Source of the DNA: Nitrospira sp. KM1
Lineage (GTDB): Bacteria > Nitrospirota > Nitrospiria > Nitrospirales > Nitrospiraceae
Assembly: GCF_011405515.1 (NCBI RefSeq)
Contig: NZ_AP022671.1
Span: forward strand, 682,001-746,000
Reading direction: 5' to 3'
DNA: 64,000 nt
The position numbers and the translations under genes were made by a program. This document shows, piece after piece, positions 57,272 to 64,000 of the stretch (positions are counted from its first letter, which is position 1; each line of letters begins with the position of its first letter). The notes beneath the pieces are model-generated. The model was not told the origin of the DNA and searched no databases. It saw only the letters and a program-made list of their open reading frames with translations.

Positions 57272-57299
57272 ATTATCGAACGAACGATCAGAAAGTCCA
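57272..57299 (-). promoter_or_regulatory. Possible promoter of the gmd-led operon
   Basis: TGGACT (57299-57294), a 16-bp spacer and GATAAT (57277-57272) on the minus strand, about 24 bp before the gmd start codon. A moderate sigma-70-type match that would give a very short leader. Confidence 0.4.
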
Positions 57300-57390
57300 G
57301 ATTTGACGGAGTCTTCCACGATACAGAAGTGCACCGTGACGAAAAGCAGGCCAAGACATGAAACGGAAGCTATGGAAGCGGTCACAGGAC

Positions 57391-58167
57391 TCAAACGGAT
57401 TCGCCCACTTCAAGACCGCCTTCACTAGGACTATTCGGCACGGTCTTATTTTCTGGCTTCGATTCCTCTTCCCAATACAGCAGGCGATGACAATACGGAC
57501 AGGTGTGAAGATCTTGAGACCGTTTTACTTCGGCGACGAGTTGTGGCGGAATTTGGAGGCGACATCCGGAGCACATGCCGCTTAAGATCGCGGCAAGCGC
57601 CTGATCCTTCCTGGCGTTCTTTAACTTTCTATACCGGTCAAGGAGCGTGCGTTCTACCCGCGCCGCGCGTTCACGCTGCTCTGATTCAAGCGCCTCCAAC
57701 TCAAGCGACAACTTCCTGTCGAGTTCGTCCAGAACCTGCTTCTCGCCTAGAAATGTTTTTTCGACGATCGACACCTTTTCTTTGGCATTTTGAACGGTTT
57801 GCTGGAGTTGCTCAATCTTCTCCATGCAGGACAGGACTTTGTCCTCGATTTCAGACTTCTTCTTATTGGCCATCTGCAATTCGAAGAGATGCGCTTGGTA
57901 CTCCTTGTTCGTCTTGATTTCAGAGAGCCGCGCGCGCATTTTGTCGTTATGCGCATCTTGCGCCTCGACATCTCGCTCGAGTGCCCGTCGTTCCTTCACC
58001 ACGGCGTCCATGGAGGCTGTATTGTCTTGAAATATCTGCTGGGCTTCGCGAAGAGGAGCCTCGAGCGAATGGAGTCGTTCCGGGATCTTCCGACGTTGAT
58101 CGTGGATCTCGACAATCCGAAGATCCAACTTTTGCAGTTCGATGAGAGGAGAGAGATGTTGGTTCAA
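57391..58167 (-). CDS. Coiled-coil protein with C-terminal C4 zinc ribbon (DUF164/CT398-like)
   Basis: 258 aa from a TTG start at 58167, with AGGAG 4 nt upstream; an ATG at 58233 would begin only 5 bp after the tRNA and has no site. Residues 1 to about 190 form a long coiled coil (LIELQKLDLRIVEIHDQRR, LEALESEQRERAARVERTL). The C-terminus has the zinc ribbon CSGC (in GMCSGCRLQIPPQ) and CPYC (HTCPYCHRLLYW). The family is widespread and structurally known (CT398/FlgZ type), with links to secretion or sigma-54 in Chlamydia; function here unknown. Confidence 0.82.
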   Translation of the reverse strand: MNQHLSPLIELQKLDLRIVEIHDQRRKIPERLHSLEAPLREAQQIFQDNTASMDAVVKERRALERDVEAQDAHNDKMRARLSEIKTNKEYQAHLFELQMANKKKSEIEDKVLSCMEKIEQLQQTVQNAKEKVSIVEKTFLGEKQVLDELDRKLSLELEALESEQRERAARVERTLLDRYRKLKNARKDQALAAILSGMCSGCRLQIPPQLVAEVKRSQDLHTCPYCHRLLYWEEESKPENKTVPNSPSEGGLEVGESV

Positions 58168-58237
58168 TGCACTCCTATGCTTACTTCGTTGCGGAGAGCC
58201 CCACGAGACGGCTCGTCGCCGCCCCACGCCCATCCGC

Positions 58238-58314
58238 TGGTGGGCCCACTAGGACTTGAACCTAGGACCAGCTGATTATGAGTCAGCCGCTCTAACCACC
58301 TGAGCTATGGGCCC
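58238..58314 (-). tRNA. tRNA with CAT anticodon, probably tRNA-Ile2
   Basis: 77 nt including an encoded CCA. Arms: acceptor GGGCCCA/TGGGCCC (7 bp), D arm GCTC/GAGC, anticodon stem GCTGA/TCAGC with loop CTCATAA (anticodon CAT), and T arm CTAGG/CCTAG with TTCAAGT. The acceptor has C4-G69 and C5-G68, as in E. coli tRNA-Ile2 and unlike elongator tRNA-Met, which favours a lysidine-modified AUA decoder. Has its own promoter upstream. Confidence 0.9.
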
Positions 58315-58335
58315 GGATGGTCCAGCTCATCGCTA

Positions 58336-58364
58336 ATTTTAGGCCTCACTCGTGATGGAGTCAA
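58336..58364 (-). promoter_or_regulatory. Near-consensus sigma-70 promoter of the tRNA
   Basis: TTGACT (58364-58359), exactly 17 bp, TAAAAT (58341-58336) on the minus strand, predicting a transcript start near 58329, about 15 nt before the tRNA. It lies between rpoD and the tRNA and may also drive the zinc-ribbon gene. Confidence 0.75.
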
Positions 58365-58382
58365 ACGGTGACGCCCGATGGC

Positions 58383-60191
58383 TCATAAGCTTTCGACGAA
58401 ACTCCGAAGCTTTTTACTGCGGCTTGGATGCCGAAGCTTGCGAAGCGCTTTGGCTTCGATCTGCCGTATTCGTTCTCTCGTGACTTCGAAATCCTGCCCG
58501 ACTTCTTCCAAGGTATGGTCGGTGGCTTCACCGATCCCGAAACGCTTGCGAAGCACTTTTTCTTCGCGTGGCGTCAACGTTTCGAGTGCACTATTGATTT
58601 GACGTTGCAGATCGTACCGAATGGCGGCTTCGAGAGGAGAAATCGCCTTCTTGTCTTCGATGAAATCCCCCAGATGACTGTCTTCCTCTTCACCGATCGG
58701 TGTTTCGAGAGAAATCGGCTCACGCGCGATCTTCAAGATTTTTCGAACCTTGTCGAGCGGAAGATCCATGCGCTCGGCAATTTCCTCCGGGGTCGGCTCG
58801 CGACCGAGCTTCTGCACCAGATGCCGGGACGTACGGATGAGCTTGTTGATGGTCTCGATCATGTGTACGGGAATGCGGATCGTCCGTGCTTGGTCTGCGA
58901 TCGCGCGCGTAATGGCCTGTCTGATCCACCACGTCGCGTACGTGCTGAATTTATACCCGCGCTTGTATTCGAATTTGTCTACCGCCTTCATTAACCCGAT
59001 ATTGCCTTCCTGAATGAGATCGAGAAATTGGAGTCCACGGTTCGTATATTTCTTGGCGATACTGACCACCAGCCGAAGATTCGCCTCCACCAACTCCGCC
59101 TTGCCCCGTTTGACCTTTTCCTCCGCCACGTCCAAATGCTTGACCGCATCCTTGACTTCCTCGCCCGAGACCAGCGCTTCTTCCGTTTCCAACTGGCGGA
59201 TTTTTGATTTAGCCGCCTGATAGATCTTCTTGATGTCCTGAAGCGTCTCTTCCGACACATTCGCTCGCCGCTTGACCGCCAGAAAATCCTTTCGATCCCG
59301 GCAAAGCTTGCGCAGGAGTTCGGCGCCGGCCTCACCGGCGACACCGAGCCGCCGCTGGCTGCTGACGATCTCCCTCTCAGCGGTGCGAATTTGAATGGCC
59401 ATTTCCCGCACGCGCTGGACCATACGGTCCTTCAGCACTCCGTGGAGATTGACCGCCTCCATCTTGTCGACCACCTGCTCCCGAATGGCATCGATTTGTT
59501 TCTTGATTTTCTTAAGCTTGGCCGGATCCTTTCCAGCTTGGCGAGATTTTTCGTACAGACCTTTTAATGAGGTCGAGACCTTCCTGACGGTATTCAACCC
59601 TTCCAACGTTTTTACGCGCAGCTCTTCATAATCCTTTTCAACTTCTTCTTCCTCGAAGTCTTCTTCGGTCTCAACGATCGGCACGATCTCGCGCACGTCG
59701 ATCTTACCGTTTTTCAGTTGGTCACGGAGCGACAGGATGAACTCGATGGTCATGGGCATGCCGTAGATGACAAACGCAATGTCCCGTTTGCCCTCTTCAA
59801 TACGCTTGGCGATCTCGATTTCACCTTCGCGACTCAATAAGGCGACACTGCCCATTTCCTTCAGATAGAGGCGAACGGGGTCATCGGTGCGGCTGAGCGC
59901 CCCTGGCGTCAAATCGATCTCCTTCTCGTTCTCTTCGCCGCCATCCGCCTCTTCGCTCTCGTCCGCCGCCTCCTCCCGATCCCGGCCTTTCTGTTGCCGC
60001 TCACCCCCTTCCGGGGCATCGACAATTTCTATGTCCATTTCACCGAACATGGTCATGATGCTGCCAAATTGTTCAGACGACACCACTTCAGCGGGCAATG
60101 TGCTGTTCAATTCATCGTAGGTCAAAAAGCCCTTCTCTTTTCCGATCGAGATAAGCTTCTTCACTTCGACGAGCAATTCTTGTTTCGCCAT
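58383..60191 (-). CDS. rpoD: Primary sigma factor RpoD (sigma-70)
   Basis: 602 aa. Region 1.1 at the N-terminus, acidic stretch ([14 protein letters not shown]), region 1.2 [11 protein letters not shown], the long non-conserved part, region 2 ([50 protein letters not shown]), region 3, and region 4.2 [23 protein letters not shown] follows CAAGGAGTAAGT. Starts 2 bp after the dnaG stop; dnaG-rpoD is a common order. Confidence 0.97.
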   Translation of the reverse strand: MAKQELLVEVKKLISIGKEKGFLTYDELNSTLPAEVVSSEQFGSIMTMFGEMDIEIVDAPEGGERQQKGRDREEAADESEEADGGEENEKEIDLTPGALSRTDDPVRLYLKEMGSVALLSREGEIEIAKRIEEGKRDIAFVIYGMPMTIEFILSLRDQLKNGKIDVREIVPIVETEEDFEEEEVEKDYEELRVKTLEGLNTVRKVSTSLKGLYEKSRQAGKDPAKLKKIKKQIDAIREQVVDKMEAVNLHGVLKDRMVQRVREMAIQIRTAEREIVSSQRRLGVAGEAGAELLRKLCRDRKDFLAVKRRANVSEETLQDIKKIYQAAKSKIRQLETEEALVSGEEVKDAVKHLDVAEEKVKRGKAELVEANLRLVVSIAKKYTNRGLQFLDLIQEGNIGLMKAVDKFEYKRGYKFSTYATWWIRQAITRAIADQARTIRIPVHMIETINKLIRTSRHLVQKLGREPTPEEIAERMDLPLDKVRKILKIAREPISLETPIGEEEDSHLGDFIEDKKAISPLEAAIRYDLQRQINSALETLTPREEKVLRKRFGIGEATDHTLEEVGQDFEVTRERIRQIEAKALRKLRHPSRSKKLRSFVESL

Positions 60192-60193
60192 AC

Positions 60194-62008
60194 TTACTCC
60201 TTGACCAAAGACAATACGCCGGTCCCGGGTCGGCCTGCCTTCTTGGACCGTAACTCGTTGATTTGTGAATTCAAGGCGTGGACGTCCTCGAGTCGGCCGT
60301 CACGCTCGGCTGCCTTGAGCTGTGAGATCAATGTCCGCATGAACTCTTCAGTACGTTTGCGATCGAGGGTGTCAAGACAGTCCTGGACATGCGTACGTAC
60401 ATCGTCGAAATGTTCGTCGCGCATGGAAAGCTCTGAAGCGGCCTGTCCGCACACCGGATCATCAATGGCCATCGACAACAGTTGTTGAACGCTGACTCGC
60501 CCGTCTTGATCCAGACATGTCAATGCCCGCTCAACCAGTGCGCGGCACACATCGATGGAAAACGCCTCAGGCTTTAGGCGTGCCACATCGGTCGCGTTCA
60601 ATTGTCCATGAAGAAGGAAGTAGACGAGGTCTCGCTCTTCAGGTGCACCTTTGTACGAAGGCATTGGGCGGTCGACCACCGTGCGGTCACGTTGCCGGCG
60701 ATCTTCTTTACTACCAACCAACGCCGGATACCGTTCGATCAACCGTCCCTGGTTGATTCCCAGCCGTTCCGCCACAATCCTCATGCGCTCTTCTCGTTCT
60801 ATGGGGTGCTCGCTCTTTTGGATAATCTTCAGAATATCATCGACGGCACGGATCCGGCCTTCGACTGAACCGCTCTCTGCTTTCTGAAGATTATGTTCGA
60901 GCGCAAAATCCAGAAGGCTGGGAGCATGTCGCTCCAACTCTGTGAATGCCTGCGGCCCTTGTTTCCGGACGAACGTATCCGGATCTTCGCCGGCTGGTAA
61001 CGTGACGACTTTGACTCCCATTCCACTGTTGACGAAGAGATCAAGTCCTCGTAACGCCGCCCGTACGCCGGCGTCGTCGGGATCGAACAACAGCACGACA
61101 TTCGAGGCAAAGCGTCGCAAGACCTGAATATGTTCCGCGGTCAATGCCGTGCCTAACGTGGCTACTGTCTGTGTCAGTCCTGCCTGGTGAAGAGCTATGG
61201 CGTCAAAATAACCTTCCACGACAATGACGGTCTTGGTTCGCGCGATGGCCTCGCGGGCGATATCCAATGCAAAGAGGGTTTGGCCCTTCTTAAAAAGAGG
61301 AGTATCAGGAGAGTTCAGGTACTTCGGCGTACCCTCTCCTATCACGCGTCCACCAAAACCAACCACGCGTTTCCGCAGATCCGTGATTGTGAACATGACC
61401 CGGCCTCGGAAGCGATCATAAAACCCTGGACCGCTTTCGCGGGCGATGATAAGACCTGCGGACGCAAGGTCGGAATGAGAAAATCCCTCCTTGGTCAAAC
61501 TCTTGAGCAGCCCATCCCATTCATTCGGCGCCGCCCCCAGGCCAAACGCTTCGATGGCCGATTGAGTCATCCCGCGCTGATCGAGATAGTCTCTCGCCTC
61601 ACACACCCCCTGCTCCTCACGGAGTCTCCGCTGAAACCACTTCGATGCCGCAACATTCACCTGCTCAATTCGAGCCGTTTGAGCAGCCTGCGGGCCTGCA
61701 TGACCGGTGGACTCCACTTGGATCCCCACCTTCTGGCCCAATTCCCTGACGATTTCCGGAAAAGCGTTGCCGGTTATTCTCGTCAAGAATGTAAATACGT
61801 TTCCTCCCGCTCCGCACCCGAAACAATGGAAAATCTGTCTGGATGGACTGACAGTAAAGGAGGGAGATTTTTCCTGATGAAAAGGACAGAGCCCCTTCAG
61901 ATTCTGCCCGGCTCTCGTCAAACTGACGTGTTGCCCGACTACCTCCGTGATGTCGATCCGGTCCCTGATTTGATTGATGATGTCCTCGGAAATCAGGCCT
62001 CGGCCCAC
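60194..62008 (-). CDS. dnaG: DNA primase
   Basis: 604 aa from GTG 62008 ([20 protein letters not shown]); the frame is open to a TTG at 62113 but the added residues are not family-like. The CHC2 zinc finger ([23 protein letters not shown]), the TOPRIM motifs [11 protein letters not shown] and [11 protein letters not shown], and a C-terminal DnaB-interacting helical region are visible. Synthesises RNA primers for replication. Co-transcribed with rpoD. Confidence 0.95.
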   Translation of the reverse strand: MGRGLISEDIINQIRDRIDITEVVGQHVSLTRAGQNLKGLCPFHQEKSPSFTVSPSRQIFHCFGCGAGGNVFTFLTRITGNAFPEIVRELGQKVGIQVESTGHAGPQAAQTARIEQVNVAASKWFQRRLREEQGVCEARDYLDQRGMTQSAIEAFGLGAAPNEWDGLLKSLTKEGFSHSDLASAGLIIARESGPGFYDRFRGRVMFTITDLRKRVVGFGGRVIGEGTPKYLNSPDTPLFKKGQTLFALDIAREAIARTKTVIVVEGYFDAIALHQAGLTQTVATLGTALTAEHIQVLRRFASNVVLLFDPDDAGVRAALRGLDLFVNSGMGVKVVTLPAGEDPDTFVRKQGPQAFTELERHAPSLLDFALEHNLQKAESGSVEGRIRAVDDILKIIQKSEHPIEREERMRIVAERLGINQGRLIERYPALVGSKEDRRQRDRTVVDRPMPSYKGAPEERDLVYFLLHGQLNATDVARLKPEAFSIDVCRALVERALTCLDQDGRVSVQQLLSMAIDDPVCGQAASELSMRDEHFDDVRTHVQDCLDTLDRKRTEEFMRTLISQLKAAERDGRLEDVHALNSQINELRSKKAGRPGTGVLSLVKE

Positions 62009-62184
62009 GGGAGTCGCGGCTCCTGTTCCCCCTTCACGCAAGGGGGACTGACTTAATGCAAGTGAAAGGAAAATTGAAGGTTTAAGGTACCAGACGGGAC
62101 AGAAACCTGTCAATGTTACCTATATGCTCATTCAATGTAAAGGGCCGGAGACCGTCCATAAATATACACATGACGCGGTAACAA

Positions 62185-62529
62185 TTATCCAGGAGGCCAT
62201 GACATATGCCGGCCTCCAAGGATATGGACGTGCATGTGGAATACCGTTTGCCCTCCATCTCGACCCGTATTTGTCACCAGGCGGTACCCGGCTGCGTCGA
62301 GGCCTTTCTGGGTTGCGACCTTCGTACTGGCAAGAAAGACGTGCGCAAGCAACGATTGATCATGGGCACTCATTTCTTGGACCGAACTCAAGTGACGTTT
62401 CGGAATCACCAACACGTGCACCGGAGCCTGCGGATTGATGTCGTCGAATGCCAACGTATGGTCATCCTCATAGACGATTTTCGCTTGAATCTCCTTCCCG
62501 ACAATCCTGCAGAATAGACAATCGCTCAT
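62185..62529 (-). CDS. HIT-family nucleotide hydrolase/transferase
   Basis: 114 aa. Starts SDCLFCRIVGKEI with the CxxC zinc-like pair of the HINT group, and ends with the HIT triad HMHVHILGGRHM. Probably hydrolyses adenosine phosphoramidates or similar nucleotides. Lies 9 bp after hisIE. Confidence 0.92.
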   Translation of the reverse strand: MSDCLFCRIVGKEIQAKIVYEDDHTLAFDDINPQAPVHVLVIPKRHLSSVQEMSAHDQSLLAHVFLASTKVATQKGLDAAGYRLVTNTGRDGGQTVFHMHVHILGGRHMSWPPG

Positions 62530-62538
62530 GCGTTGCTC

Positions 62539-63216
62539 CTACGGCTGTTTCTCCGGTCTCAATCCGGATGACCCGAATCGACGTCCCAATTCATCGTAGA
62601 TGTCCTTGAGCGCAATATCATGATACCCCAATACCATGAGGGTATGAAAAAAGAGATCGGCCACCTCGTATATGATTTCTTCGCGCTTGCCGCCTTTAGC
62701 CGCGATGAGAACTTCGCCTGCCTCTTCAGCCACCTTCTTCAGAATCTTGTCGTGACCTCCTTCGAATAACTTCGTCGTATACGACCCCGGCTGAGGATGT
62801 GTCCGACGCGAACTGATGATCCTCAACACCCCTTCGAGTATCCCTCCGAACGCCTCATCCGACTGCTGCAGAGCCGCGGCATTCGGCGCTTCCATTTTCG
62901 TAAAAAAACACGCCCGTGCTCCGGTGTGACACGTCGGTCCCATCTGTTGAGCCTTCACCAACACGGTGTCCCGATCGCAGTCGATGAAGACCTGCTTCAC
63001 GGAGAGCTTGTGTCCGGAGGTTTCCCCCTTTTCCCATAGTCGCTTCCGCGATCGGCTCCAAAAATGGACGGACTTTGAAGACAGCGTCTTCTGGATCGCC
63101 TCTTCGTTCATATATCCCAACATGAGCACGGTCCCGTCCAACCAGTCTTGGATGACGGCGGGAAGCAATCCCTTCTCGTCGAACTGTATCGTGTTGCCTA
63201 TCGCGTCCTGCTGCAT
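62539..63216 (-). CDS. hisIE: Bifunctional HisIE: phosphoribosyl-AMP cyclohydrolase/phosphoribosyl-ATP pyrophosphatase
   Basis: 225 aa from ATG 63216, 4 bp after the hisF stop. HisI part: VLMLGYMNEEAI, HFWSRSRKRLWEKGETSG, DCDRDTVLVKA and the metal motif CHTGARACFF. HisE part follows from about 125 (SYTTKLFEGGHDKILKKVAEEAGEVLIAAK). Catalyses histidine steps 2 and 3. The frame is open 44 codons upstream but that region is inside hisF. Confidence 0.95.
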   Translation of the reverse strand: MQQDAIGNTIQFDEKGLLPAVIQDWLDGTVLMLGYMNEEAIQKTLSSKSVHFWSRSRKRLWEKGETSGHKLSVKQVFIDCDRDTVLVKAQQMGPTCHTGARACFFTKMEAPNAAALQQSDEAFGGILEGVLRIISSRRTHPQPGSYTTKLFEGGHDKILKKVAEEAGEVLIAAKGGKREEIIYEVADLFFHTLMVLGYHDIALKDIYDELGRRFGSSGLRPEKQP

Positions 63217-63220
63217 CTCT

Positions 63221-64000
63221 TCACGCTGTCTTTTCCAATTCAGATTCCAGCCTGACTGCGACCCCTCGTTCATGCAGGAAATTCTTGACCTCTCGAATCG
63301 TAAAGGTCCGAAAATGAAAAATGGATGCGGCGAGCACGGCATCCGCATTCCCTTTCACAAATCCATCATACAGATGTTCCAGAGTCCCCACGCCGCCGGA
63401 GGCAATCACAGGTATGGCCACACGGTTCGAAACCGCGGCCGTCAGTTCCAGATCATAGCCCGATTGCCTACCGTCTTGATCCATGCTCGTCAGTAGGACC
63501 TCCCCAGCGCCGTAACTCTCCATTTGCCGAGCCCATCCCAGCACCTCGAGACCCGTGGCCTTTCTTCCTCCGTGAGTAAACACTTCCCAATGACCGTCGC
63601 CGACCTTTTTGGCATCGATGGCGACTGTGATGCACTGCGTACCGAAACGCCGAGCGGCCTCTTTGACAAAGTCGGGACGCTGCACAGCAGCCGTATTGAT
63701 GCTGACCTTGTCTGCCCCGGCGTTCAACAAGGCGCGAATATCATCCAACGAGCGAACGCCTCCCCCGACTGTCACGGGCATGAACACTCTGGCGGCCGTG
63801 CGTTCGACAACATCGATGATGGTATTCCGGTCTTCGTGAGACGCAGTAATGTCGAGGAAGCAAAGCTCGTCCGCCCCTTCACCGTCGTAGATGGCGGCCA
63901 CTTCGACGGGATCACCCGCATCACGGAGATTGATGAAACTGACTCCTTTCACCACGCGCCCGTCCTTCACGTCGAGACATGGGATGATTCGTTTCGTCAA
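63221..64000 (-). CDS. hisF: Imidazole glycerol phosphate synthase subunit HisF (start at window edge)
   Basis: Cyclase subunit that makes imidazole glycerol phosphate and AICAR in histidine synthesis. [18 protein letters not shown], the phosphate-binding [13 protein letters not shown] and [11 protein letters not shown] are clear; catalytic Asp11-equivalent is in CLDVKDG. The last codon at the edge is TTG (64000-63998) in place of a usual start, so the true start is likely one or a few codons outside the window. Followed by hisIE after 4 bp. Confidence 0.93.
   Translation of the reverse strand: MTKRIIPCLDVKDGRVVKGVSFINLRDAGDPVEVAAIYDGEGADELCFLDITASHEDRNTIIDVVERTAARVFMPVTVGGGVRSLDDIRALLNAGADKVSINTAAVQRPDFVKEAARRFGTQCITVAIDAKKVGDGHWEVFTHGGRKATGLEVLGWARQMESYGAGEVLLTSMDQDGRQSGYDLELTAAVSNRVAIPVIASGGVGTLEHLYDGFVKGNADAVLAASIFHFRTFTIREVKNFLHERGVAVRLESELEKTA

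Noticed and set aside
61187-62056. 289-codon plus-strand open frame antisense to dnaG
   Set aside because: Shadow of dnaG; composition is Arg/Ser-rich without recognisable motifs.
1-64000. CRISPR arrays, rRNA genes, prophage or insertion sequences
   Set aside because: No regularly spaced repeats, rRNA-like sequence, integrase, capsid or transposase genes were seen.

Overview
This 64 kb window looks like a chromosomal segment of a Gram-negative bacterium. Lipoproteins, a Wza-type export protein, an outer-membrane barrel and an exosortase system all point to an outer membrane. The gene content resembles Nitrospira (phylum Nitrospirota), but that is an inference from gene content and style, not from a marker gene. 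Almost every gene lies on the minus strand, so transcription mostly runs from high to low coordinates. I see no insertion sequence, phage, CRISPR array or rRNA.

Left part (1-23.4 kb) is housekeeping. A tightly packed minus-strand block (clpC, tsaD, hflX, nth, yicC, gmk, rpoZ, coaBC) has start and stop codons overlapping at several joints. A strong sigma-70-type promoter precedes clpC, and nadK diverges from it. After that come a ferredoxin-NADP reductase-like flavoprotein, class II fumarase, citrate synthase, an ArsC-like protein, RNase D coupled to a J-domain protein, an ACT-containing malic enzyme, and a 1221-residue fusion of a DUF255/YyaL-type protein with an aldo/keto reductase. hflX appears to have lost the start of its conserved N-terminus through a one-base frameshift next to the tsaD stop.

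Middle part (23.4-57.2 kb) is one long extracellular-polysaccharide and protein-sorting locus, all on the minus strand. Its upstream end makes sugar nucleotides (gmd, fcl for GDP-L-fucose; wecB for UDP-ManNAc). Its centre holds a flippase, polymerase, glycosyltransferases, a CapA-like protein, a CapK-like adenylate-forming enzyme, methyltransferases, a dehydrogenase/Gfo-Idh fusion and a heparinase II/III-like protein. Then come two paralogous secreted proteins ending in VPLPA-CTERM sorting signals, and an exosortase fused to an EpsI domain (XrtD type) that should process them. The locus ends with a polyprenyl-phosphate sugar-phosphate transferase, a long TPR lipoprotein (PrsT type), a Wza-type exporter, an outer-membrane barrel, a Wzz-type chain-length protein, a CpsD-like ATPase and an ExeA-like ATPase with a TPR tail. 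Together these would build and export a fucose-containing polymer and anchor or release the VPLPA proteins. Several intergenic hairpins, including a perfect 32-bp palindrome, surround the two VPLPA genes.

Right part (57.4-64 kb) returns to housekeeping: hisF, hisIE, a HIT protein, dnaG, rpoD, a CAT-anticodon tRNA (probably tRNA-Ile2) with its own near-consensus promoter, and a coiled-coil zinc-ribbon protein.
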